This document shows positions 1 through 8,348 of a stretch of 64,000 nt of DNA, one piece after another; the first letter of the stretch is position 1; each line of letters opens with the position of its first letter. Origin of the DNA: Lachnospiraceae bacterium (GTDB lineage Bacteria; Bacillota; Clostridia; Lachnospirales; Lachnospiraceae); NCBI GenBank assembly GCA_017962825.1, contig JAGCUO010000081.1, positions 1 to 64,000 on the forward strand, in the 5' to 3' direction. The translations under genes and the position numbers were made by a program. The notes under the pieces are model-generated. The model did not search any database, was not told the DNA's origin, and saw only the letters and a list, made by a program, of their open reading frames with translations.

Positions 1-260
1 ATCAAGGACTCGTTAGATATATACGAGATCATTCTGGAGACAACCTTACCGCGCTGAGATACGCCTGCTGCCTCCTCTTCAGCCTCATTCTCATCACTTA
101 AAAGCCTGCTCCTATCAGTTTCTTCCGAAGCAGCATCCTCATCGTCCGCAGCGCTCAAAACTTCCCCGGCTGTCTCGGCATTTTCAGCCTCTTCACCCAT
201 AGTAAGTTCCCTGTACTGACGTTCAAATATCTTTACCCAGTGATTAGAAAATAAAGCCAT
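1..260 (-). CDS. Partial protein, N-terminal 86 residues, unknown function
   Basis: The reading frame starts at the ATG at 258-260 and runs off the left edge of the window, so only the N-terminus is visible (begins MALFSNHWVKIFERQYREL). After a basic and aromatic start comes a low-complexity stretch rich in Glu, Asp and Ala (about residues 22-68), then VSRMISYISNESL. The start overlaps the stop of the gene at 260-925 as TGATG, so the two are probably translationally coupled. Genes next to DUF6320-type proteins are sometimes alpha/beta hydrolases, but no catalytic motif lies in the visible part. I do not assign a function. Confidence 0.6.
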   Translation of the reverse strand, partial: MALFSNHWVKIFERQYRELTMGEEAENAETAGEVLSAADDEDAASEETDRSRLLSDENEAEEEAAGVSQRGKVVSRMISYISNESL

Positions 261-925
261 CAGATAAAAAATCTCCTCTTAAGTTCTTCGGTAGCTCTCT
301 TTCCGCCGAAGATAACGGTTCCCGCAAAAATAATACCCGAAAGAGCCATCGCTATAAGAACCAGTACCGGCTCTCTTATGATATTCAGTCTCAGAAGAAT
401 GAACAGAACAATGCTCCACGCTATGTTGAAAAGCTGAAGAGATATATAGCTCTGCCAGTTTCTGTGATTGATGATCATCAGTCCCACGCAGCTTGCATTC
501 AGGAATATGACCGAAGAAGGAAGCGTATAGTCAAGCGACCATCTGTTGTATCCCGTAAAATAATCTATTCCGATAAGGATCACCACGACCGATATCGTAA
601 GGAACAGCGTCTTGAACATGTAGCCTATCTTATCCGTGATGGACATATAGATCGTAACGTTCACATACAAAAGGATAAGCCCCACTACGATGGTCCAGTT
701 AAAGATATCCGCTCCCATATAAAGAGCTATCAGCATTCCGCCCATTGCACATATGGATAAAAAGAGAACGATCCTCCTGATGTTCCTCCATACCTTGACG
801 GTAGCTTCGGGATCCGGATATACATTCATTCCTTTTATTCCGTCATCTTCGAGTACACATCTGCAGAACGGACATCTGTCCGTATCATCCGTTATGTGTA
901 CTCTGCATTTTTTACACTCAGCCAT
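260..925 (-). CDS. DUF6320-like zinc-ribbon membrane protein
   Basis: About 221 residues. It opens with a two-knuckle zinc ribbon (CKKCRVH and CPFCRC, residues 4-23), followed by about six hydrophobic segments from residue 45 to 205 and a basic tail. This ribbon plus multi-helix membrane layout matches DUF6320-type proteins of Clostridia, whose role is unknown. I chose the ATG at 923-925 because GGAG lies seven bases upstream; the frame could be extended 10 residues but without a ribosome site. It overlaps the acyltransferase gene upstream by 8 bp and the partial gene downstream by 1 bp, so all three form one transcript. Role in the envelope is inference only. Confidence 0.75.
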   Translation of the reverse strand: MAECKKCRVHITDDTDRCPFCRCVLEDDGIKGMNVYPDPEATVKVWRNIRRIVLFLSICAMGGMLIALYMGADIFNWTIVVGLILLYVNVTIYMSITDKIGYMFKTLFLTISVVVILIGIDYFTGYNRWSLDYTLPSSVIFLNASCVGLMIINHRNWQSYISLQLFNIAWSIVLFILLRLNIIREPVLVLIAMALSGIIFAGTVIFGGKRATEELKRRFFI

Positions 926-2183
926 AAAATACTCCGTTCGTTGTAACAGTAACATTGATGCCGTCTTCTGCGAGCTGCTTTACGAGGCTTCTTTCGATGG
1001 AAGTATCTTCAAGTGTCGTAGAGAAGGTATATACGAAATCATCACCGTAGGAAAGCACGGTACCCTTTATATCCTGACCGATACTCATGGCGATATTGGC
1101 GGTAAAGCCTTTAACGTACTTACGGTATTCATCATTGATCTTGATATTACCGATATTGGTTACGGTTGTGGTATTTGCCGTAGCTGACTTTGTATATACA
1201 AATCTTATCGCAATATTCTTTATTCCCAGAGGAACCGCTCTTAAGAAAGGATTCATCTGATTGGACACCGAATAGCTGAAAAGATCCTCAAGGTGCTCCT
1301 TCGTGATCTGCTCCCTGAGAGTTGTCTTACAGATGTCGAGAACCTCCGCAAAGGTGTACTCTTTTTCCGCATCGGCAACTTCCGCAGAAACAACCGCAAA
1401 GAAATTCTTGGTGGTATATGAGTCAAAATAGGGCCTTAAGTTAACCGGAACCGCAACTCTTATTGGACGGCCTTTACTCCTTCCCCTGAATCCGTTCTTA
1501 TAAATGCTGTATGCCGTAAGAGCAACCATGTACTCGTTGATGGATACCCCGTAAGCATGAGTAACCTTCTTAAGCTCCTGAACGGACATGGTAAGGTGCA
1601 TAAGTCCGAATTCTCCGTCCGGGAGATGTTTTCCTTTTATGAGATATGCCTTCTTGGCTACGAAGCCGTTGGGTTTAGCCGACTTATAGTTTCTTACGAA
1701 GCTGTCTTCTTTGTTAAGCGATGTATCTGCACTTAATCCGTCGCTTTCAAACTCACCGGGATGCGCAAGCCTTAAATACTGATAAGCAAGCTCTCTGATG
1801 AAATTAATGCCGCCCATTCCGTCCGTAAGTGCATGGAATACTTCAAGGTTGATCCTGCATCCGAAATACGTAACTCTGAAAAGATACGAATGATTTCTGT
1901 TGGGTCTTATAAATCTGCAGGGAAATCCTGCCTCCTCCACAACCCTCGGAGCAGGCTTTCCGTTCTCCTCAAAATAGAACCAAAAGAAACCCTTCCTGAG
2001 TCTTACGTTAAATCCGTCAATCTTAGGAAGAAGTATGTCCAGTGCTTTTTGAAGAGTGGCTTTATCTATTTCCTCCGTCAGGATGATCGATATCCTGTAG
2101 GTACTTGTCATGTTCTCACCGGCTATCGAAGGAAAGAGATACCCCGTATTATCCAATCTGTCCCATCTGATATGTTTTCCCAC
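918..2183 (-). CDS. Condensation-fold / alcohol acetyltransferase-like acyltransferase
   Basis: About 421 residues with the fold signature of the chloramphenicol acetyltransferase / NRPS condensation superfamily: a central HALTDGMGG (HxxxDG type catalytic histidine, near residue 130) and a later VPVNLRPYF strand, typical of this family. Such stand-alone enzymes transfer acyl groups to alcohols or amines; the substrate here cannot be read from sequence. I place the start at the GTG at 2181-2183: a GGAAGGA site lies seven bases upstream and the previous gene stops just before it. The longer ATG frame (from 2237) would overlap that gene by 50 bp. No other NRPS domains are nearby. Partner proteins are the zinc-ribbon membrane protein and the partial gene downstream. 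Confidence 0.75.
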   Translation of the reverse strand: MGKHIRWDRLDNTGYLFPSIAGENMTSTYRISIILTEEIDKATLQKALDILLPKIDGFNVRLRKGFFWFYFEENGKPAPRVVEEAGFPCRFIRPNRNHSYLFRVTYFGCRINLEVFHALTDGMGGINFIRELAYQYLRLAHPGEFESDGLSADTSLNKEDSFVRNYKSAKPNGFVAKKAYLIKGKHLPDGEFGLMHLTMSVQELKKVTHAYGVSINEYMVALTAYSIYKNGFRGRSKGRPIRVAVPVNLRPYFDSYTTKNFFAVVSAEVADAEKEYTFAEVLDICKTTLREQITKEHLEDLFSYSVSNQMNPFLRAVPLGIKNIAIRFVYTKSATANTTTVTNIGNIKINDEYRKYVKGFTANIAMSIGQDIKGTVLSYGDDFVYTFSTTLEDTSIERSLVKQLAEDGINVTVTTNGVFYG

Positions 2184-2187
2184 GGTA

Positions 2188-2451
2188 TTATCCTTCCACG
2201 ATAAGGTATCTTCCGTCCCCGATCTCAAATACCTCATCTGCGTTTAATATGTCCCCGGCTTCGGGCGAATCAAGATCAACGCCCTCTTCTTCGAAATACT
2301 CCTTTACTTCGTCTGCGGAATTCACGACCTGAGCCATGAGCTCCTCAAGGAAGTCCCTTGCCTCTTCTTTTGTGGTCGCAACCTCCTCATCAAATAACTG
2401 TTTCTGATTTTTCAGGAAAACTTCGAGAACTTTGTCATCATACATTTCCAT
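2188..2451 (-). CDS. Small acidic protein, unknown function
   Basis: An 87-residue very acidic protein (start MEMYDDKVLEVFLKNQKQLF) that looks mostly helical, with a C-terminal pair of short strands (EVFEIGDGRYLIVEG). No motif, signal or membrane segment is visible. It ends 4 bp before the GTG start of the acyltransferase, and its last codons supply that gene's ribosome site, so the two are coupled. Upstream lies dus, 14 bp away. I do not recognise a family; a binding or regulatory partner of the acyltransferase is only a guess. Confidence 0.7.
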   Translation of the reverse strand: MEMYDDKVLEVFLKNQKQLFDEEVATTKEEARDFLEELMAQVVNSADEVKEYFEEEGVDLDSPEAGDILNADEVFEIGDGRYLIVEG

Positions 2452-2465
2452 AAAAATCCCCCTCT

Positions 2466-3434
2466 TTATAATAACTTTGAATTTCTAATGAACTGTCTCA
2501 TGCAGACCCTGTAGCTTTCTACGGAGTCGGCCTTATTCATTTCCTTGCGTCCTTTGTCATTGCCGGAAAAAGCCTGTGCTGAGAAGCTCCATGTATCCTT
2601 CATCTTGGCAAGTACAAAATTATCTATGCCTATCTGCTGCATGTATCCGTCAAGGAGTGCTTCCATATACTTTAAGTACTCCTCATTATCAACACATTTA
2701 CCGCCCTTTATCCTGCGGGCAAGTGAAGGATCTCTCAAAAGACCTCTTCCTATCATCACACCGTCAAGATCCGGATACCTGTCCGCAATCTTGGCATAAT
2801 CTTCGGGTGTTTTGATATCTCCGTTATACACGACTCCTATGCCCGCGCCCTTAAGTGCATCATACATATAGGAGAAAGCTTCCATATTCGTACTGCCTTC
2901 ATACATGCGGGTGCGGCTTCTCGGATGAATTATTATCTGTTTTACGGGATGAGCAAGGAAAAGCTCTGTAAGTTCTACATGCTCATCTTCGGAATAAAAT
3001 CCTATTCTAGTCTTTATTGAGATGTCCGGAACCGCTCTTTCTTTCTGCTCATAAAGCCTTGAAAAGAGTTCATCCAGATACGCCTTCAAAAACTGCTTAT
3101 CCTTAAGCATTCCGGATCCTTTGTTCTTGGAGACAACGGTACCGGATGGGCATCCCATGTTGATATTGATCTCTTTATAACCGTATTTTTCGGATATATC
3201 CAAAATATAACCGGCGCTCTGTTCCGCGGAATTGGAGATTATCTGCGGAACAAGATTTAATCCTTTATTGCACTCGGGATCGATCTCCTTTTTCTCTTTT
3301 TGATTAAGACTGTAATTTTCGTTGGTCGAGATAAAAGGAGTAAAGTATTTATCGCATCCGCCGAAGAACTCATTGTGCAAGCTTCTTAAAAGAGGCGGTG
3401 TCATTCCTTCCATCGGGGCAAAATAAATTTCCAT
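2466..3434 (-). CDS. dus: tRNA-dihydrouridine synthase
   Basis: A 322-residue flavoenzyme of the Dus family, which reduces uridine to dihydrouridine in the tRNA D-loop using FMN and NADPH. Visible hallmarks are the N-terminal APMEGMTPPLLR strand of the TIM barrel, the catalytic-cysteine motif NMGCPSG (Cys near residue 95), KTRIG, IIHPRSRTRMYEG and the FMN-phosphate site VMIGRGLLRDP. Length is normal for the family. Start ATG overlaps the maf stop as TGATG, so the two are co-translated. Which Dus subclass (A, B or C) cannot be told with confidence. Confidence 0.93.
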   Translation of the reverse strand: MEIYFAPMEGMTPPLLRSLHNEFFGGCDKYFTPFISTNENYSLNQKEKKEIDPECNKGLNLVPQIISNSAEQSAGYILDISEKYGYKEININMGCPSGTVVSKNKGSGMLKDKQFLKAYLDELFSRLYEQKERAVPDISIKTRIGFYSEDEHVELTELFLAHPVKQIIIHPRSRTRMYEGSTNMEAFSYMYDALKGAGIGVVYNGDIKTPEDYAKIADRYPDLDGVMIGRGLLRDPSLARRIKGGKCVDNEEYLKYMEALLDGYMQQIGIDNFVLAKMKDTWSFSAQAFSGNDKGRKEMNKADSVESYRVCMRQFIRNSKLL

Positions 3435-4048
3435 CAGACTATCCCCAGTGATTTTAATTCTTTATAGAGGTGCGATGCGGGAAGTCCCACAACATTCAGG
3501 TAATCGCCTTCTATTCCGTCGATATACCTGGCACAGAATCCCTGGATTCCGTAGGCACCTGCTTTATCCATAGGATCCCCGGTCCTGATATATTCCAGGA
3601 TCTCCTCATCGGTCATTTCCGAAAAATGTACCGCGGTCCTTTCCCAAAACTGTCTCTTTACGGGAGTCTTAAGTCCGCTGACCAGTATCGTAACACCGGA
3701 ATACACCTCGTGAACTCCGCCCTGCAGCGCAGACAGCATCTCAAATGCCTCAGCCTCACTGTGGGGCTTTCCCAGGATTCCGTTACCTTTCTCCTGATAC
3801 ACTAATGTATCACAACCGATAACGCAAAAGCTCTCAGTCTCCGGATCTGCATCAAGTCCGGACTTGCCGCTCTCCAGTGCCTTAAGCACCGCCATTGCCT
3901 TACGTTCGGACAACAGCATCACCAGCTTCTTCGGGTCTTTCTCTATCGAGTGCTCATCAACCTCACTCACGCACACATCATATTCTATTCCAATCTGCTC
4001 AAGTATCTCCCTCCTCCTGGGAGACGCCGACGCTAACACAATCCTCAT
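3434..4048 (-). CDS. maf: Maf family nucleotide pyrophosphatase
   Basis: A 204-residue Maf/YhdE/YceF protein. The family hydrolyses non-canonical or modified nucleoside triphosphates (dTTP/UTP or m7GTP) and is linked to septum formation. Seen here: the N-terminal LASASPRRREIL signature, the conserved CDTLVY strand with the catalytic Asp, and a YSGVTI / MDKAGAYGIQG C-terminal half. Length is standard. It is the first gene of the maf-dus pair; upstream is a 595-bp stretch without genes that carries two foldback elements. Confidence 0.93.
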   Translation of the reverse strand: MRIVLASASPRRREILEQIGIEYDVCVSEVDEHSIEKDPKKLVMLLSERKAMAVLKALESGKSGLDADPETESFCVIGCDTLVYQEKGNGILGKPHSEAEAFEMLSALQGGVHEVYSGVTILVSGLKTPVKRQFWERTAVHFSEMTDEEILEYIRTGDPMDKAGAYGIQGFCARYIDGIEGDYLNVVGLPASHLYKELKSLGIV

Positions 4049-4067
4049 AAAGTCCTTTCCTTGCTAC

Positions 4068-4288
4068 GCGATGTCCGCTCTGTTTTTTATTTATGCTCAT
4101 GAGCCGTTCGCTAAGCTGTTCTAAGGGATGCATACTTAGCAATGACTGCGCACCGCGAACGTTCGGCATCCATGCCTCATGTTCGCTAATTTCGCCATCC
4201 GGGCGAAATTGTGCTTTACGGGATGCATCCCTAAGAACAGCTAAGCTCTCTCTAAAATCGCATAAATAAAAAACAGATCGAACATCGC
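4068..4288 (-). repeat. Foldback structured element, copy A (RNA sense: minus strand)
   Basis: One of four related elements. Arms 4068-4096 and 4260-4288 are inverted repeats (27 of 29 positions match). Inside, on the minus strand in 5' to 3' order: GCGATTTT, helix P2 (4223-4242 with 4114-4133, broken by one U·U mismatch), hairpin P3 (4188-4210; 9-bp stem, loop CGGAU), hairpin P4 (4155-4186; outer stem GCGAAC/GUUCGC, tandem G·A internal loop, apex UGGA) and CATGAGC. Most of the left half of the 595-bp gap between ppk and maf is this element. 4289-4396 holds nothing I can identify. Confidence 0.85.
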
Positions 4289-4396
4289 TGTATCAGTAAT
4301 GCCTTTATCAGTCTTTGTCTGCATCCAATACACGCCTACATATCAATGTTTAATAATATTCATTCCCAAAACCATACCACCAAATTGTGTTGAACA

Positions 4397-4636
4397 GCGC
4401 TACTTACACGGTTATGATTATTTTCAGCGATTTTGTCCGAGCCTTACAGTTCTTGAAATGCGTTCACCAGCGGAACGGGTTTGCCCGGATGGCAAACCCA
4501 GCTCGCATGAGACATGGATGTCGAACGCGAGCGGTGCAGCGTCAGGACCATTGCATAGGCTATAACCAGCATTTCATAGAAATGTATGGCGCAGGACGCA
4601 TGAGCAGAAAATAATCATAACCGTGCAAGTATGCGC
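4397..4636 (+). repeat. Foldback structured element, copy D (RNA sense: plus strand, inverted relative to copy A)
   Basis: Most divergent of the four copies and the only one in this orientation. Arms 4397-4428 and 4604-4636 pair almost fully and share no sequence with other copies' arms. Core: GCGATTTT, P2 (4446-4461 with 4569-4585, distal part GAAATGC/GCATTTC unlike the other copies), P3 (4477-4499, stem GGGUUUGCC/GGCAAACCC, loop CGGAU), P4 (4501-4532, outer stem GCUCGC/GCGAGC, same inner loop) and GCATGAGC. The right arm ends 7 bp before the ppk stop, so it could also serve as the ppk 3' end. Confidence 0.8.
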
Positions 4637-4643
4637 GTAACAG

Positions 4644-6788
4644 TCACTTTGCAGGTTTGGTCTTTGGGATGAAGACCCGGCTTTCGGAGGTCTTCTTGGG
4701 GGTCGCTGCCTTGGCCATGTCGATGGCTTCTTTTACGGCGATCAGCTGAGAGTCAACCGCTTTCTTCTGGCGCGTGCCTTCCTTTACATAGTCGCAACCG
4801 AGAGGCTGTAAAATGTTGGCCCTGCGGTTGTCTTTGAGCTCGGTGTCGAGTACATGCCAAAGCCTTGCCTTAAGCGCATCATCAGTGATCGGAAATACGA
4901 TCTCTACGCGGCGGTCAAGATTACGAGACATCCAGTCCGCACTTCCGCAGAACACCTCAGGATTCTCATCATTCTTAAACCAGAAGATCCTCGCATGCTC
5001 CAGGAAATTACCCGTAATGGATCTGACCGAGATGTTTTCGCTCACACCCTTAACGCCCGTCTTAAGACAACATATGCCTCTTACTATAAGCTGAATCTTT
5101 ACCCCTGCTGCCGACGCCTTGTAAAGCGCTTCAATGATGTCCGGATCAGAGAGCGAATTCATCTTCGCAACGATCCTTCCCTCTTTTCCGCTTGATGCGA
5201 TCTTAGCTTCACGGTCTATCAGATACAGGAACCTCTCCTTCAACCATAAAGGTGCAAGAACAAGCCTGTTCCATGCCTTGGGTTCTGAATATCCGCTGAG
5301 CATGTTAAAGACTGCAGTGGCATCTTCTCCGATCTGCTCATTACAGGTCAGGAGACCGACATCCGTGTAAATCCGTGCGGTCGCATCATTGTAGTTACCC
5401 GTTCCCAGATGTACATACCTTCTGATGCCGTCGTTTTCATGCCTTACAACAAGCGTGATCTTCGAGTGAGTCTTAAGACCCACAAGACCGTAGATAACAT
5501 GACATCCCGCCTTCTCAAGCATCTTCGCCCATACGATATTGTGCTCTTCATCAAAGCGAGCCTTAAGTTCTACAAGAACCGTTACCTGCTTTCCGTTTTC
5601 CGCGGCCTGTGCAAGTGCTGCGATAATGGGCGAATTTCCGCTGACCCTGTACAGAGTCTGCTTGATCGCCAGTACGTCGGGATCCGTTGCAGCCTTCCTT
5701 ACAAAATCAACAATGGGTTCGAAGGTCTGGTAAGGATGGAAAAGAAGGATATCCTTCTTACGTATCTGTGAAAAGATATCGCATCCCGCCGGAAGCTCCG
5801 GAACAGGTGCGGGAATAAACGGAGGATTCTTAAGATCATCAAATCCCGGAAGAGAAATGATCTTAAAAAGTGCCGTAAGATCAAGTGGTCCGTCAATTCC
5901 GTATATTTCCGAATCTTCTATGCTGAGTTCCTTTTTAAGGAACGCTACAAGCCTTTTATCTGCGCGGTGCTCGATCTCGAGACGAAGTGCCTGTCCTCTT
6001 TTACGTGCTTTGACAGACCTTTCGATCTCTTTTAACAGATCTTCCGCATCATCTTCATCTATGGACATATCACCGTTTCTCGTGATCCTGTAAGGATGCG
6101 AGCACACGATATCATAATTCAAAAACAGAGATTTCATGTTCCGCTCGATTATCTCTTCGAGAAGGATAACTCTCTTAAGATTCGAACTTCCTGGAAGTAC
6201 AACAACCCTTGGAAGAACCGAAGGAACCTGAACCGTTGCAAATACCAGTTCCTTGCTTCCTTCTTTTTTCCTGACAAGCGCACCGATGTTCAGGGATTTG
6301 TTTAAGATCAGAGGGAAGGGCCTGGATGAATCCACCGCCATAGGGGTGAGGACCGGATATACCAAAGTCCTGAAATATTCATCCGCAAATTTGCATTCGG
6401 CCGCAGTCATATTCTCGTGGCCCTTTACAAGCTCAAGTCCGTTTGATCTAAGTTCGGGCAAAAGCTTGGTCCGGAATGCTTTGTACTGATCGTAGACAAG
6501 AGCATGGATGCTGGAAGAGACCGCCTCAAGCTGCATCTCGGGAGATAGCCCTGCAATGTCGGGCTTATCGTATCCCGCCTGCTTCATGTCATACAACGAA
6601 CCGACTCTTACCATTACAAATTCATCAAGGTTTGATGAAACAATGGCAAGGAATTTAAGCCTCTCGAAAAGAGGAGTCGCAGGGTCCGTAGCTTCGGATA
6701 AGATCCTTCTGTCAAATTCAACCCAGCTTAACTCTCTGTTCGTGTAATACTTGGGATCTCTGAAATTGATATTTTTCTTGGCAGCCAT
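4644..6788 (-). CDS. ppk: Polyphosphate kinase 1
   Basis: A 714-residue PPK1, which polymerises the gamma-phosphate of ATP into long-chain polyphosphate, reversibly. The N-terminal domain opens with NRELSWVEFDRRIL, and FHPYQTF marks the catalytic core. The two histidines expected in the phospholipase-D-like domains are visible in GLKTHSKI (autophosphorylated His, near residue 440) and EHARIFWF (near 597). Length is close to the family norm (about 690-730). It lies 10 bp behind ppx, so synthesis and degradation of polyphosphate are co-transcribed, as in many bacteria. The C-terminal 60 residues are a basic Lys/Thr-rich extension. Confidence 0.96.
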   Translation of the reverse strand: MAAKKNINFRDPKYYTNRELSWVEFDRRILSEATDPATPLFERLKFLAIVSSNLDEFVMVRVGSLYDMKQAGYDKPDIAGLSPEMQLEAVSSSIHALVYDQYKAFRTKLLPELRSNGLELVKGHENMTAAECKFADEYFRTLVYPVLTPMAVDSSRPFPLILNKSLNIGALVRKKEGSKELVFATVQVPSVLPRVVVLPGSSNLKRVILLEEIIERNMKSLFLNYDIVCSHPYRITRNGDMSIDEDDAEDLLKEIERSVKARKRGQALRLEIEHRADKRLVAFLKKELSIEDSEIYGIDGPLDLTALFKIISLPGFDDLKNPPFIPAPVPELPAGCDIFSQIRKKDILLFHPYQTFEPIVDFVRKAATDPDVLAIKQTLYRVSGNSPIIAALAQAAENGKQVTVLVELKARFDEEHNIVWAKMLEKAGCHVIYGLVGLKTHSKITLVVRHENDGIRRYVHLGTGNYNDATARIYTDVGLLTCNEQIGEDATAVFNMLSGYSEPKAWNRLVLAPLWLKERFLYLIDREAKIASSGKEGRIVAKMNSLSDPDIIEALYKASAAGVKIQLIVRGICCLKTGVKGVSENISVRSITGNFLEHARIFWFKNDENPEVFCGSADWMSRNLDRRVEIVFPITDDALKARLWHVLDTELKDNRRANILQPLGCDYVKEGTRQKKAVDSQLIAVKEAIDMAKAATPKKTSESRVFIPKTKPAK

Positions 6789-6798
6789 AATGAATCCT

Positions 6799-8328
6799 TT
6801 ATTCTCTGATTATCACGGGTCTGATCGAATATATCTCTTCAAAAAAGTCCGAAGCTTCAGGGAAGAATGCTTCCTCGAGAAGAAATGTCTGAGGAGTGTT
6901 TACCCTCAGGGATAATTCCCCTTCTGAAAGCGTTGCCTTAACTTCCTTCATCCTCTGTTTGTGGCTTCTGTCAAGACTGTTTGCAAGCCTTAATATGGCA
7001 GTAAGCTTAGCTATCTTTATGTAACCGTCTTTTCCAAGATCCGCATCTATACTATGTTCAAATACAGAATAAGCAAAATCGGAATGATTGAACCTTACGA
7101 TATTTGCGATGATCTCTCTTTCGTAATGTGAAAGCCCTATGATCTCGGTTGCCATTACTATGTCATAAGATCTTTCTCCTATATCCGTCATGGCAATGTA
7201 CTTGCCGCAGTCGTGAAGGATGGATGCGATGTCCAGATAAAGCCTGTCTCTTTTGCTGAGACCGCTGACCTTCTTGATGGAATCAAAAATGGTTGAAGAT
7301 ATCTGTCTTAAGGTCTCTGCCCTCGACTGTGATCCTTTATATCTTCTGCTTATGTTAAGTGCACAGGCGGTAATATCTTTTTCAAAATCATGCTCGGGCT
7401 TAATGATCTTGTTTTTCTCCGCAAATTCATATGCGATTCCGTCCGACAAAGTAACACCGGGAGCATATATGGTCTCGCTTTTTAAAATATTGCAAAGGCA
7501 CTTGACCAATAGTCCCGATATTCTCATCAAAGGAACCTTCTCTTCGGGAACCCCGAATGCCTGGGCGGTTTCAAATGTTCCGCCTTTTGAAAGATCCTCC
7601 AAAAGAGCATCGTATTCTTTTCTCGATAGGACACCGTCGTCATTTTTCCTGCTTCCTCTCCTGAAGCAGTTGCTGATGTAATCGTCCATGACGATCAGGT
7701 TCTTTACGGTGCCTGTAAGGAACAGCTTTTTATATGTGTTGAGAGAAGCGTCGATGAGTTCCTCTTCAAGAAGTCTCATTCTGTAGGGATCGGCTCCAAG
7801 GCTTTCAACTCTTTCACGTATTCTCAAAACGCCCAGCTTAAGGTTCTGAGTGCTTACCAGTGAATCTTCGTCGAAAAGAGAGATCTGTATGCTTCCTCCG
7901 CCGATATCGAGTATGGCGGCGCTTCCCTGGATGGCGTTGTAGAAGATATCGCCCGCGCCTGCTATAGCCTTATAGTCAAGGAATCTCTGCTCGGAGTTTG
8001 AGAGGGTATCTATCCTTATTCCGGTTCTGGTTTCTATCAGGTCGATCAGGATATCGGAATTTACGGTTTCTCTTATGGCGCTTGTTCCGTAAGCTTTATA
8101 GCTCTCGACTTTATAAGAGCGCATGACGGATGAAAAATGCTGGAGCACTCTGCAAAGCTCATCTACCTTTTCCTGAGAGATCTTACCGGTGGCATAAGTA
8201 TCCGCACCGAGGGAAAGACCCGTAACAAGGCAGTCGATCTCCTTCATGGGCTTTTTTCCGCCGTATTCGAAGATCTTCATTGTAAGCTCAAAGCTTCCCA
8301 CATCTATGGCAGCAAAAGTGTGTACCAT
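6799..8328 (-). CDS. ppx: Exopolyphosphatase / Ppx-GppA phosphatase with HD-type C-terminus
   Basis: About 509 residues. The N-terminal half is a Ppx/GppA actin-fold domain: AAIDVGSFELTMKI (phosphate loop 1), GTSAIRE, and ILDIGGGSIQISLF (loop 2, near residue 140). From about residue 320 an HD-like helical domain follows (ILHDCGKYIAM, LSHYEREIIANIVRFNHS), as in the long GppA/Ppx proteins. It releases phosphate from polyphosphate or hydrolyses pppGpp. I take the ATG at 8326-8328, which has GGAGG five bases upstream; the frame could be extended 8 residues without support. It sits between pheA (20 bp) and ppk (10 bp). Confidence 0.92.
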   Translation of the reverse strand: MVHTFAAIDVGSFELTMKIFEYGGKKPMKEIDCLVTGLSLGADTYATGKISQEKVDELCRVLQHFSSVMRSYKVESYKAYGTSAIRETVNSDILIDLIETRTGIRIDTLSNSEQRFLDYKAIAGAGDIFYNAIQGSAAILDIGGGSIQISLFDEDSLVSTQNLKLGVLRIRERVESLGADPYRMRLLEEELIDASLNTYKKLFLTGTVKNLIVMDDYISNCFRRGSRKNDDGVLSRKEYDALLEDLSKGGTFETAQAFGVPEEKVPLMRISGLLVKCLCNILKSETIYAPGVTLSDGIAYEFAEKNKIIKPEHDFEKDITACALNISRRYKGSQSRAETLRQISSTIFDSIKKVSGLSKRDRLYLDIASILHDCGKYIAMTDIGERSYDIVMATEIIGLSHYEREIIANIVRFNHSDFAYSVFEHSIDADLGKDGYIKIAKLTAILRLANSLDRSHKQRMKEVKATLSEGELSLRVNTPQTFLLEEAFFPEASDFFEEIYSIRPVIIRE

Positions 8329-8348
8329 AATACCCTCCGAAAGGTGTA

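Noticed and set aside
753..1187. Plus-strand frames inside the first operon (464-760, 753-1187)
   Set aside because: They are antisense to genes with clear ribosome sites and carry no recognisable motif.
4299..4614. Small protein genes in the maf-ppk gap
   Set aside because: The frames follow the foldback element D, have no ribosome site and read through its hairpins.
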